Positions 6,460 to 13,907 of a stretch of DNA of 23,719 nucleotides are shown here, piece by piece. Position 1 is the stretch's first letter; every line of letters starts with the position of its first letter. The notes under the pieces were generated by a model. It did not search any database, was not told the DNA's origin, and worked only from the letters and a program-made list of their open reading frames with translations. Source of the DNA: Paulinella micropora (taxonomy: Eukaryota > Cercozoa > Imbricatea > Euglyphida); NCBI GenBank assembly GCA_009731375.1, contig BJOX01000068.1, forward strand, positions 743,734 to 767,452, written 5' to 3'. A program made the translations under genes and the position numbers.

Positions 6460-9400
6460 TTATCCAGAGCCCGGTGTGATCAGTTGATCATCAACTTTTT
6501 GTTTTTTGGGACCTGTCTTTTTTCCGGTACTCGTCTTCTTACGTTTCGCTGTTTTCTGTTTGTCAACTGCCGCTTGCACTTTCACGAGGTTTATGCCTAG
6601 GTCAGACAAGACCTTGTCCCATAACTCCATCAGTTTCTCGCCGCGCGGGCCTTCTTTTTTGATGTCCTCTGCCTTTTTTATGATAAGACGGTTGAGCCTG
6701 GCCGATTTCTTGCTCGGTTCGACTGGCCCCTGGCTTCTTGTTTTGCGGTTCAGCAGCTCCTCGAACAAGGGGATGGGCGGTTCGTTGTTCAGGCCGGCGG
6801 CGAGCTTCTGGTCGTACCACCTGCCCGTGCTGTAGGCCAGCGCCAGGCGCACCAGCTTGACCCTCTTTTCGATGCTGATCGGGTTGTCTTTGTTGTTCTC
6901 GAGGATCTTAAGCCCTCCCTTTTCATCCAGCAGCTTGGGGAAGAGCTTGTAGTCCATGTTGTTAGCCTTCTTTCCGGCCGTGGCCGTTAACACCAGGTTG
7001 GCCAAGTAGCGGACGGGTAAGTTGTCCTTGTACTTTTGCAGGTTCGCTGGATCCTCGATGATGCGTCCGATGACGTTCTGTGTTGCCTTGTACACAAACT
7101 CCTTGGCTTTTCTGGGCGTGCCTATAACCGCCTTCATTTCATCCATGTTGTTCACGGCCATGTTGTGCTTGCGTTCGTACTCCAGGATGCCCATACGCAA
7201 CACGTTGAGTATCTCCCGCTCACGGCCGAACGGCAGAGGGTCGCCCTTGGTGTTACCAACCGCTATTGCCTGGTACATGATCTCTTGTTCCAGCTGTTTG
7301 GTCGTCAGCTCCTTGCTTGGCTGCGGTTCCTGGTCCATTGGCTGCGTAGCGTGTTGCCCCTCGCGGTCTTTGATGTCCTCTCGGTCGCCAGCCCCGGTGG
7401 GCAGCGTTGCACGCTGTCCGTCGCCGGCGCCGCCGCCGCCTCCGCTGGAGGAGGCCACTTTTATGCTGTGGACAGTCGAGTCGCTTGCCTCGACACCCCT
7501 AGGCGGCGCCGGGTTCGCTCCTCCTGCCCGCATGCCCGTGCCGCGAGAGCGGTCGGGCACGACGAGGCCGGCCTGCTGGATCAGGTCGCGCGCTAGTGAG
7601 CTGCTGAGCATCTTTGTGTACTCCTGTTCGAGCCCCTCGTGCGACAGCTCGCTGTCGGCGCCGGCCGCGAACCTCGTAAACAGCGAGGTCCTGGCAAAAC
7701 GGTCGAGCTGGTCCTTGTTCTCGAAGGCGCGGATGCCCGACTCGGCCATCGCCTTCTTGGCGTTGGCACTGAAGTGGTCGAGCATGCTCGCGTGCAGCAT
7801 TCTTTGTGCCAGCTTCTTGTCGTAGCCGGGTCGGTTGTTGTCTGCCATGAGCGCCTTGGCCTCGTCCTCGCTGGTGGCAGTGGCCTGGACGGCCGCCCGC
7901 CGCAGTTCCTTGGCCTCCCGCTCTAGCTGCCTCTTCTGCTGGAACGCTCGCTGCACCTGGTCAAACTTGTCCGCGCGCTCCTTGAGCTCGGAGTTGCTCT
8001 GTGCCAGCTGCCGACCGTGCTCTGCCAACACTCGGCTGCGCTCCTCGGAGGCCATGTGTTTCTGCTCGGCCTGGGCGGCCTGTGCCTGGTAGAACATGTT
8101 GGTGATCGCGGAGCCAATGTACCCAGTGAAGGCCTGTGTGTACCACTTGCCCAGTTCGGCCACTTTCTGTGTCATTTCCGCCAAGTTGCTCTTGGTGACT
8201 CCGAGCTCGGTCTCAAGCGAACCAACCTCGTCCTCCAATGCCTTCTTTTCTGCCTCTCGCTCGTTGAGCGCGGCCTGCAGGTGTTGGATATTTTCTGTCG
8301 TGCGCGCTTGATCGGAGCGCAGGGCTGTCTCTAGGTTGGCTACTACACTCCGTGATTTTGCCAACTGCTCGCGCGTCTCACCAAGCATCTCTTCTTGCTC
8401 CTGGCGGGCACACTGTAGCGCGTTGATGTGCGCCTCCGCTTTGTCGTTGCCCATCTTGGACTTGGCCAGGAGACCGCGCAGTGCCTCCTCGTTCTGGCGA
8501 AGGTGCTTGGCACGGCGCTCGCTGCGGGCCAGCTGGTCCACCAGGCCCTCGGCGTCCCTGGCATGTCGCTCGAACTTTGCCCTCTGCTCGTCGCTCTCGG
8601 CCGCGTGCCTGTTCCTCTCTGCTTCTGCCTCCGCCGTCGCCTGTTGCAGTTTCTGGCCAAGGATCCCGAGCCTCTGCTCGAGCGAGCTTGCGTACGCCTT
8701 GGTTCTATCCGCGAGCGCCTGTGAGCGCGTGGCCACCTCAGTGGCTTGGTCGAAATCGGCGCTGCGGATGCGCAGCCTGTCTCGTTCCGCGGCTAGGTCG
8801 CGCAGGTCATTGAGGAGCGCGTCCGTTTCCTGCTGTTGTTTTTGGAGCCTTGCGCTCAGGTCCTCCTTCTCCTCCTGTGCCTGCTGCCCGATGCTGAGCG
8901 CCTCGGTAAGCTGTGCCGCCAGCTGCTCGAACTTAGCGGTCGCCTGTCCAGCCTCTTCGTCCGAAAGCGTTTTTGCATTGCTTAGTTGTCTAACCTTGTC
9001 GGTTAGTTCGGCGCGTTCTTGGTCCAGTGCAGCCATTTTTTCCCTCGCACCCAGCATGGCTGCCTCGCGTCGGGCGTGGAAGGCAGAGTCCTGCGCGGCG
9101 GCGGTTATGATGACTTTGTTATTGTTTTCCAGTTCTTTGTTTTGCTTCTTCAGGTCTTCGACTTCCATGTCAGTCCCCAGCCTCTCGGCCTCGCGCTGTC
9201 TACTCTCCTCCGCCTGGCGCGCGCTCGCAGTGAGAATAATCTTATTCCGTGCTTCAAACTCTGCAAGCAGTGCTTCCTTTGCCTTGTGGTTTGCCTCCAG
9301 GTAGTCGATCCGGTCTTGCATAGCCTTTCTTTCAATCTCGCGGGCGCTTTGCTCGCTACGCGGTCCCATGCCATTTTCGTTTCTGAGTTTTTTCTCTTCC

Positions 9401-10938
9401 TTGAGAACCCGCATTTCTTGCTCGCGGTCCGCCTTGAATTTGGCATAGATTTCTTGTTCTCGCTTCTTTAACGCTTCCTGTAGCGCCTGCCATCGAGCAG
9501 TAAAGTCTTGTCCCATTTGCCCCATGTGTTGGCGTAGAGCTTGGATCGCTTGCCTGTTGCGGGCATCCTCCTCGTTCTGTGCCTTTATCTTTTTTATGGC
9601 ACCTGCCAGTGCCCGTTCCGCTTTTTTTCTGTCTGTGTCCATTTGCCGCAGTGTTTCGTCTTTTTCTGCCAGCTTGGCATAATACGCGTCTCGTATCCTT
9701 TTCTCTGCCTCTGCATTGTCACGTTCAAGCTTGGCTATCTCTTCCCTTTGTTGGCGGGCCTTCTCGCGTTCCTGTGCCAGGTCTTCCTCTAGGGCAGATT
9801 TGTGACGCGTTGCCTGCTCCAGGTCCTTCTGTAAGCTCTCGACGTTGTCGCCTTTCTTCTTCGCCGCTGTCAGCGCGTCAACGAGGGCGCGCTCTGTCTC
9901 GGTGGCGCGAATAAGGGCCTCTCCGAGTTCGCTCTGGACTTGCGTTAGGTGACCGCTTGCTTTGGTCAGTTCGTGCTCGAGTTCGACTCGCTTGTCCTCG
10001 CTCTGGCGTGCGCTCTGTTGCAGCCGCGCGAGCTCGTGCTCACTGTTGTCGCCGTCCTTTTTCTTCCCTTCCAGCTCTTGTATCTGCGCGCGCAGTGCTT
10101 TTGTGTTTTCTCTCTCGCGCTGTACGATGGCGGCCAGGGCTCCTATCTTGGTCTTGAAGGTGCTTTCCAGGTCGCCCAGATCACTTAGCCCACCCGCGCG
10201 CAGTCTGGCCAGTTCGTCGCGCAGAGCCACGACCTCGGCTTGTAGCTTCTTGGCACCGTCGTCGTCCTGCAGCGGCCGCCGGCCACCGTCTGCTACGCCG
10301 GCCTCGGCTCCAGCCTGCAGCGGCTGTTGGCCATCGTCTGATACACTGATATCATCGTCCATCTCATCTTCGCTGTCAAATGCATCCTCTAACCCAGGCA
10401 CGCCTTGCTCGTCTACTTCCGGCTGAGGCGAGGCTGGAGGGGCTGAAGGCTCTTGTGCTGAAGGTTGTGTCCCGGTGGTACTAGAAGAAGTATGTGCACT
10501 GGAAGAAGGAGGCTGTGTCCCGGTGGTACCAGGCGAAGGTGCAGAGGAAGAAGACGAAGAAGAAGAGGAAGAAGGGGGCCCTTGGGCTGGGGGCTGTGTC
10601 CCGGTGGTACTAGATGCAGGTGCAGAGGAAGAAGAAGAAGAAGAAGGCCCTTGAGCTGACGACTGCATCCCAGCGGTAGAAGAAGTTGACGCGGTCGAGG
10701 CCCCTCGCAGGATGCCCAGCGCCTCGTGCAGTGCCGGGTTAGTCCATTTCATGATGTCACGTGCCGCTTGCGCGCGGCCCTTGTCGTTCGCACCAGCGTA
10801 GCCCGTCGGACCGCTGAGTTTGCCCTGCATGGGTCTTTTGTCGACCCAGCCGGGCGGACCGGATCTGGTCAGCCCACGGGATAAGCTTTCTGTGTCCTCC
10901 CGGCGCATCCACTGCACAGTTTGGTAAAAAAGAGACAT
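6460..10938 (-). CDS. Giant coiled-coil protein, 1492 residues
   Basis: The largest gene in the window. The N-terminus (about residues 44-68) has a motif, TGYAG...AARDIMKWTNP, shared with the neighbouring 95-residue protein. Residues about 85-165 are Ser/Thr/Gln/Pro low complexity encoded by tandem DNA repeats, and about 172-200 are acidic (DSEDEMDDDISVSDDG). A long heptad-rich coiled coil rich in Glu, Lys, Arg, Gln and Ala runs from about 216 to 925. It is broken by an aromatic, less charged segment (WYTQAFTGYIGSAITNMFY, about 935-955) and then resumes. A Gly/Ser linker lies around 1126-1209, followed by a helical C-terminal domain (about 1210-1460) and a Lys-rich tail resembling a nuclear localisation or DNA-binding signal. 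There are no nucleotide-binding motifs, so it is not an SMC ATPase. A virion tether, scaffold or tape-measure-like role, or host cytoskeleton mimicry, are all possible. Confidence 0.75.
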   Translation of the reverse strand: MSLFYQTVQWMRREDTESLSRGLTRSGPPGWVDKRPMQGKLSGPTGYAGANDKGRAQAARDIMKWTNPALHEALGILRGASTASTSSTAGMQSSAQGPSSSSSSSAPASSTTGTQPPAQGPPSSSSSSSSSSAPSPGTTGTQPPSSSAHTSSSTTGTQPSAQEPSAPPASPQPEVDEQGVPGLEDAFDSEDEMDDDISVSDDGQQPLQAGAEAGVADGGRRPLQDDDGAKKLQAEVVALRDELARLRAGGLSDLGDLESTFKTKIGALAAIVQRERENTKALRAQIQELEGKKKDGDNSEHELARLQQSARQSEDKRVELEHELTKASGHLTQVQSELGEALIRATETERALVDALTAAKKKGDNVESLQKDLEQATRHKSALEEDLAQEREKARQQREEIAKLERDNAEAEKRIRDAYYAKLAEKDETLRQMDTDRKKAERALAGAIKKIKAQNEEDARNRQAIQALRQHMGQMGQDFTARWQALQEALKKREQEIYAKFKADREQEMRVLKEEKKLRNENGMGPRSEQSAREIERKAMQDRIDYLEANHKAKEALLAEFEARNKIILTASARQAEESRQREAERLGTDMEVEDLKKQNKELENNNKVIITAAAQDSAFHARREAAMLGAREKMAALDQERAELTDKVRQLSNAKTLSDEEAGQATAKFEQLAAQLTEALSIGQQAQEEKEDLSARLQKQQQETDALLNDLRDLAAERDRLRIRSADFDQATEVATRSQALADRTKAYASSLEQRLGILGQKLQQATAEAEAERNRHAAESDEQRAKFERHARDAEGLVDQLARSERRAKHLRQNEEALRGLLAKSKMGNDKAEAHINALQCARQEQEEMLGETREQLAKSRSVVANLETALRSDQARTTENIQHLQAALNEREAEKKALEDEVGSLETELGVTKSNLAEMTQKVAELGKWYTQAFTGYIGSAITNMFYQAQAAQAEQKHMASEERSRVLAEHGRQLAQSNSELKERADKFDQVQRAFQQKRQLEREAKELRRAAVQATATSEDEAKALMADNNRPGYDKKLAQRMLHASMLDHFSANAKKAMAESGIRAFENKDQLDRFARTSLFTRFAAGADSELSHEGLEQEYTKMLSSSLARDLIQQAGLVVPDRSRGTGMRAGGANPAPPRGVEASDSTVHSIKVASSSGGGGGAGDGQRATLPTGAGDREDIKDREGQHATQPMDQEPQPSKELTTKQLEQEIMYQAIAVGNTKGDPLPFGREREILNVLRMGILEYERKHNMAVNNMDEMKAVIGTPRKAKEFVYKATQNVIGRIIEDPANLQKYKDNLPVRYLANLVLTATAGKKANNMDYKLFPKLLDEKGGLKILENNKDNPISIEKRVKLVRLALAYSTGRWYDQKLAAGLNNEPPIPLFEELLNRKTRSQGPVEPSKKSARLNRLIIKKAEDIKKEGPRGEKLMELWDKVLSDLGINLVKVQAAVDKQKTAKRKKTSTGKKTGPKKQKVDDQLITPGSG
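10463..10690. repeat. Degenerate tandem repeat within the coiled-coil gene
   Basis: A block beginning GGCTGTGTCCCGGTGGTA recurs near 10463, 10511 and 10592, with a decayed fourth copy near 10661. The copies are separated by GAA/GAG-rich stretches of variable length. On the minus strand these encode TTGTQPPAQGP-like units alternating with poly-serine runs. Variable-length repeats of this kind are prone to expansion and slippage and probably encode a flexible linker. Confidence 0.75.
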
Positions 10939-10998
10939 TTTTTTGAAGTGACAATTTTCCTCCCACCTTTTTTTAATAATACCGAGGAAAAAAAAATA

Positions 10999-11286
10999 CT
11001 ACTTCTTGGAGGCGGCCTTCTTCGCTCCGGAACCTTTTTGACTTTTCTCTTTCTGTTCCGGTTTTTTCTGCGCTGCCGCCTTGCGTTCGTCTTCGGTCAT
11101 CTCCGGCTTTGCACCCAGCGTGGCCGATGGCTCTGGGTTCACGTATTTCATGATGTTGCGGGTGCGGGCGGCCATTTCGGCTGACCCGCCACCCACGTAA
11201 CCAGTGCCCTTTTGTTTGTAGGGAAGCGGGGCATCGGTAGTGAACGCGACGCCTGCGTGTTTAGTTTTCCACGATTGATTCGGCAT
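10999..11286 (-). CDS. 95-residue protein sharing an N-terminal motif with the giant coiled-coil protein
   Basis: Begins MPNQSWKTKHAGVAF. At residues 28-51 it has TGYVGGGSAEMAARTRNIMK followed by YVNP. This aligns with TGYAG...AARDIMKWTNP in the giant protein immediately downstream. The C-terminal 40 residues are Lys/Ala/Glu-rich (KKPEQKEKSQKGSGAKKAASKK), disordered and strongly basic. It is divergent from the packaging ATPase gene, with an 80-base AT-rich gap. The shared motif may be a docking or processing signal common to virion proteins, or the two genes may share an ancestral N-terminal domain. The function is unknown. Confidence 0.65.
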   Translation of the reverse strand: MPNQSWKTKHAGVAFTTDAPLPYKQKGTGYVGGGSAEMAARTRNIMKYVNPEPSATLGAKPEMTEDERKAAAQKKPEQKEKSQKGSGAKKAASKK

Positions 11287-11366
11287 GCTCCCTTCCTGTT
11301 TATTAGATTGTATCCAAAATAAAAAAAAAATCCTTCAATGATCACATTCTGACAATATAAAAAGGA

Positions 11367-12662
11367 ATGCAGCAGCAGCAACAGGAAGGCCCGGTCGACC
11401 GGCTGCAGGAGCCGGAGCAGCAGCTGGGCGAGAAGACGATCGAAGAGAAAATACTTGAATATGTCGACAAACAGAAAGACAAGGGCAGGAAAAAGAAGAA
11501 GCAACAACAACAGACAGAACAGCCGCAGCCGGCCGAGTTCAAGCGGAACATCGAAGTTTTCTACCCGCGCGAAAATGGGGCGGGGCAGCTGTTCGTGCTC
11601 GTCGGCAAGTCGGAGCGCGGCAAAACGCACTTCCTGAAATGGCTCCTGTACAGCCTGTGCGCGCGCAAAAAGGACCCTTTCCAGTACGGCTTAATTATGG
11701 TCCGCACCAAGTTCAAGAATTCGTTCAGTTTCCACTTTGCGAGCGAGCAGCACTGCAAGATCTACGAAGGTTTTAGGATGGACATCTTGCAGAACTATGT
11801 AGAAAACCTCAAGAAGCGCTACCTGGAAAACAAACGCTTGGAGCCGTCGTTCATTGTGTTTGACGACCTGGTCGGCATCATCGACTCGACCGACCGCTGG
11901 ATGCAGAACTTTTTCGGCACGTACCGCCATTATAACATCACGATCTTCATCGCGGTGCAGTACCTTACCGGCCGCAACTCAGTGAGTCCCATTATGCGCG
12001 AGCAAACGTCACACTGCATCATGTTCAACTCGAAAGTGCAGCGCACCCTCAACAACTTGTGGGAAAACTACGGACAGCTCTTTCCCAAAAAAGAGTTCCT
12101 GGCTCACTTTGCTCAAGCGACGGACGAGCGCAACGTGGGGACGCGACATGCCGCAATGGTTTACCACGAGCACATCGACCGGCTTGAGTACAATTACAAG
12201 TCCTGGCTCGCACCCGCTTCGTTGCCGGACGGCGAAGTCATCCTCAGAGGGCCCGACCCGCCGAGGTTGCCGAGCCGCGCGGACGTCCAGAAACAAGAGA
12301 GACTGAAACAGCTGGCGTACCGCGCGCCGAGCTGGCTGCCGACTTCGCTCAAGGGGATGTCGCGCCAAGAGCGAGAAGTGATGCAACGAATGTTATTTTA
12401 CGGCGACCGCGCGAGACAGCGCCTGAAAAAGGACGGGAAGACCATGGCCCAGCGGGACAAGGAGATCCTCAAGCGGTTGGACGACCAAACCCGAGAGGCA
12501 GAGAAGCTGGCGGCGGAGCGGTTTGCGCAGCAGAACCAGATGATTACGCCGTTCAAGAACACGTTCGCGTACACCAACGCGGGCACGAAGGTCAAGCCGC
12601 TCGCGCTGCCCATTGACGGCGGCGACGATGCTGACTACTTTCCACCGTTACCCGTCTTATAA
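11367..12662 (+). CDS. DNA packaging ATPase, A32/FtsK-HerA type
   Basis: 431 residues. A Gln/Lys-rich N-terminal extension (residues 1-58) precedes the ATPase core. Walker A is VGKSERGKTHF (K86 is the phosphate-binding Lys), Walker B is PSFIVFDDLVG (about 160-170), and FIAVQYLTGRN (about 194-203) carries the polar Gln sensor typical of the HerA/FtsK superfamily viral packaging ATPases. This enzyme pumps DNA into preformed capsids of viruses with double jelly-roll capsid proteins. The C-terminal 130 residues are charged and helical, an extension beyond the usual core. The ATG at 11367 follows AATATAAAAAGG. Pairing with the capsid gene and RuvC is the standard morphogenesis set of nucleocytoplasmic viruses. 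Confidence 0.88.
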   Translation: MQQQQQEGPVDRLQEPEQQLGEKTIEEKILEYVDKQKDKGRKKKKQQQQTEQPQPAEFKRNIEVFYPRENGAGQLFVLVGKSERGKTHFLKWLLYSLCARKKDPFQYGLIMVRTKFKNSFSFHFASEQHCKIYEGFRMDILQNYVENLKKRYLENKRLEPSFIVFDDLVGIIDSTDRWMQNFFGTYRHYNITIFIAVQYLTGRNSVSPIMREQTSHCIMFNSKVQRTLNNLWENYGQLFPKKEFLAHFAQATDERNVGTRHAAMVYHEHIDRLEYNYKSWLAPASLPDGEVILRGPDPPRLPSRADVQKQERLKQLAYRAPSWLPTSLKGMSRQEREVMQRMLFYGDRARQRLKKDGKTMAQRDKEILKRLDDQTREAEKLAAERFAQQNQMITPFKNTFAYTNAGTKVKPLALPIDGGDDADYFPPLPVL

Positions 12663-12704
12663 GAAAAACAAAAGTTCTGGCCTATGTATATAATTAAAAG
12701 TCGA

Positions 12705-13283
12705 ATGCTACTAGCCGCGTTACCGGCCGATCTCTTGCTGGAAGTGCTCTCGTACCTCCGCATCGGCGAGGTCTCGCACACGATCCGCCACCTGAAAACG
12801 CACACAAACCGCTTCGCGCGCGGCCGGTGGAAACGGCGCAAAGTGCAGAACGGCGAGCTGTCCGGCCTGCACAAGTTCCTGAACGCTACTTTTAATTACG
12901 ACACCAAGTCGCTGCCACGCCTCATCAACACCGTGTCGCGCAAGAGCGAAGTTATCTGCTTTGCCTGCGTCCAAAAAAAGACGGTCGAGGGCTACTGCGG
13001 CACTTGTTTCGTGTTTCACCACCGCGACCGAGTAATCACGCCCTTCGCCGCGTGCAGGCGCATGGGCCGCACGTCTTTCCCCGTGCCCAGAACGACACGA
13101 GACTCCGTCGTGGCCCTGGCGTACGTGCCGGCCTACCGCTTCCGGCTGGCGTACGAGGACGCGGGCTGGCCGGTGCTGCAAATAGACAAGTGGACCAGTT
13201 ACTTGTGGCTGACGGGAGCCGAAGAAACCGCGGCCCGGTTCAAGCCCCGGTTCAACAAGGAGCTGTACATTACAGATTTTTAA
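12705..13283 (+). CDS. F-box protein with a cysteine-rich zinc-ribbon-like domain
   Basis: 192 residues from ATG 12705. An ATG 21 bases earlier sits inside the TATATAATTAAAAG leader and is a less likely start. Residues 5-25 (ALPADLLLEVLSYLRIGEVS) match the start of an F-box: LP, then LLxEVLSYL. The centre has CFACVQKKTVEGYCGTCF (C85, C88, C98, C101) followed by HH, a four-cysteine zinc-ribbon-like arrangement. F-box proteins dock substrates on SKP1-cullin ubiquitin ligases of eukaryotic hosts, so this gene supports a eukaryotic host and suggests host-protein turnover. The substrate is unknown. It follows the ATPase gene by about 40 bases on the same strand. Confidence 0.6.
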   Translation: MLLAALPADLLLEVLSYLRIGEVSHTIRHLKTHTNRFARGRWKRRKVQNGELSGLHKFLNATFNYDTKSLPRLINTVSRKSEVICFACVQKKTVEGYCGTCFVFHHRDRVITPFAACRRMGRTSFPVPRTTRDSVVALAYVPAYRFRLAYEDAGWPVLQIDKWTSYLWLTGAEETAARFKPRFNKELYITDF

Positions 13284-13293
13284 ATCTTCTTGA

Positions 13294-13307
13294 TTTTTAA
13301 TTAAAAA
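13294..13307. terminator. 14-base palindrome at a convergent gene junction
   Basis: TTTTTAATTAAAAA is a perfect palindrome lying between the F-box stop codon (13281-13283) and the facing minus-strand gene, whose TAA stop (13301-13303) lies inside it. It shares the core TTTAATTAAA with the junction at 19443-19456. A bidirectional transcript-end signal is a plausible reading, but AT-rich palindromes also arise by chance. Confidence 0.35.
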
Positions 13308-13852
13308 GCAAAATGCTCTGGGAAGCTATCAAGTTCATTTTCTTCTTCCCGGTCGTAAGTCAGAACAGGGGTCAGGAGTTCGAAAGGAGGCATTGTCTCT
13401 TCTTCGGCGTCAACTGTACCAACTGCCTCGTCCAGAGCAGATTGGAACGCGCTTGCTGTGTCTGGAGCGAGCTCGGCAAGAACTGCAAGTCCGTCCCTGA
13501 CGCCCTCGAGATTGCTCACGGCAGCGGCGACGCTTGGTACAGAGGGCTGGTCGCTGACCCTGGCCTGTGTCCACCGTGAGGGGCGTACGTTCCAGTCCGA
13601 CGCGAATTGTGCAGTTACTTCGGCCGCGATTTCAGGGGTACAAACCCACGTGCCCGCACGTTGCCCGCGTTGTTTCGGGAATTTGAATTTCGAAATGTGA
13701 CCGTTGGCCAAGCGGTAGGGGTGCAGCTGGAGGTGCCGGCGTATTCGTTCCGCGCAACGGCTAGGAGTCAAAAAAGGATACGTTTTCCCGGCAAAATCAA
13801 TCAGCGAAATTTTCCCGTCTGGCGCCACTCGGCACGGCTTTACTTGGCTCAT
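13301..13852 (-). CDS. Unknown 183-residue protein, possibly DNA-binding
   Basis: Residues 8-90 form a basic region of strands and helices (KISLIDFAGKTYPFLTPSRC, RRHLQLHPYRLANGHISKFK, WVCTPEIAAEVTAQF). It vaguely resembles small viral DNA-binding domains of the KilA-N/anti-repressor sort, but I cannot identify it. The C-terminal half is acidic and probably disordered (EAVGTVDAEEETMPPFEL, DREEENELDSFPEHF). It lies just upstream of the recombinase stop and convergent with the F-box gene. A weak AATCTGAC element lies before the ATG. It could be an accessory factor of the neighbouring recombinase, on position alone. Confidence 0.5.
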   Translation of the reverse strand: MSQVKPCRVAPDGKISLIDFAGKTYPFLTPSRCAERIRRHLQLHPYRLANGHISKFKFPKQRGQRAGTWVCTPEIAAEVTAQFASDWNVRPSRWTQARVSDQPSVPSVAAAVSNLEGVRDGLAVLAELAPDTASAFQSALDEAVGTVDAEEETMPPFELLTPVLTYDREEENELDSFPEHFAF

Positions 13853-13907
13853 TGCACTTTACGAGTTCAATAAAAGTCAGATTATGAGCTTTTAATTCTT
13901 GAATCTC

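Noticed and set aside
7022-9304. Long plus-strand frames (267 and 322 residues) rich in Ser, Arg, Cys and Leu
   Set aside because: They are antisense to the coiled-coil gene. Ser/Cys/Leu runs are what the complement of Glu/Lys/Arg-rich codons gives.
6460-10938. SMC or Rad50-like ATPase identity for the giant coiled-coil protein
   Set aside because: Neither end has Walker A, Walker B or a signature motif, so the likeness is only in the coiled coil.
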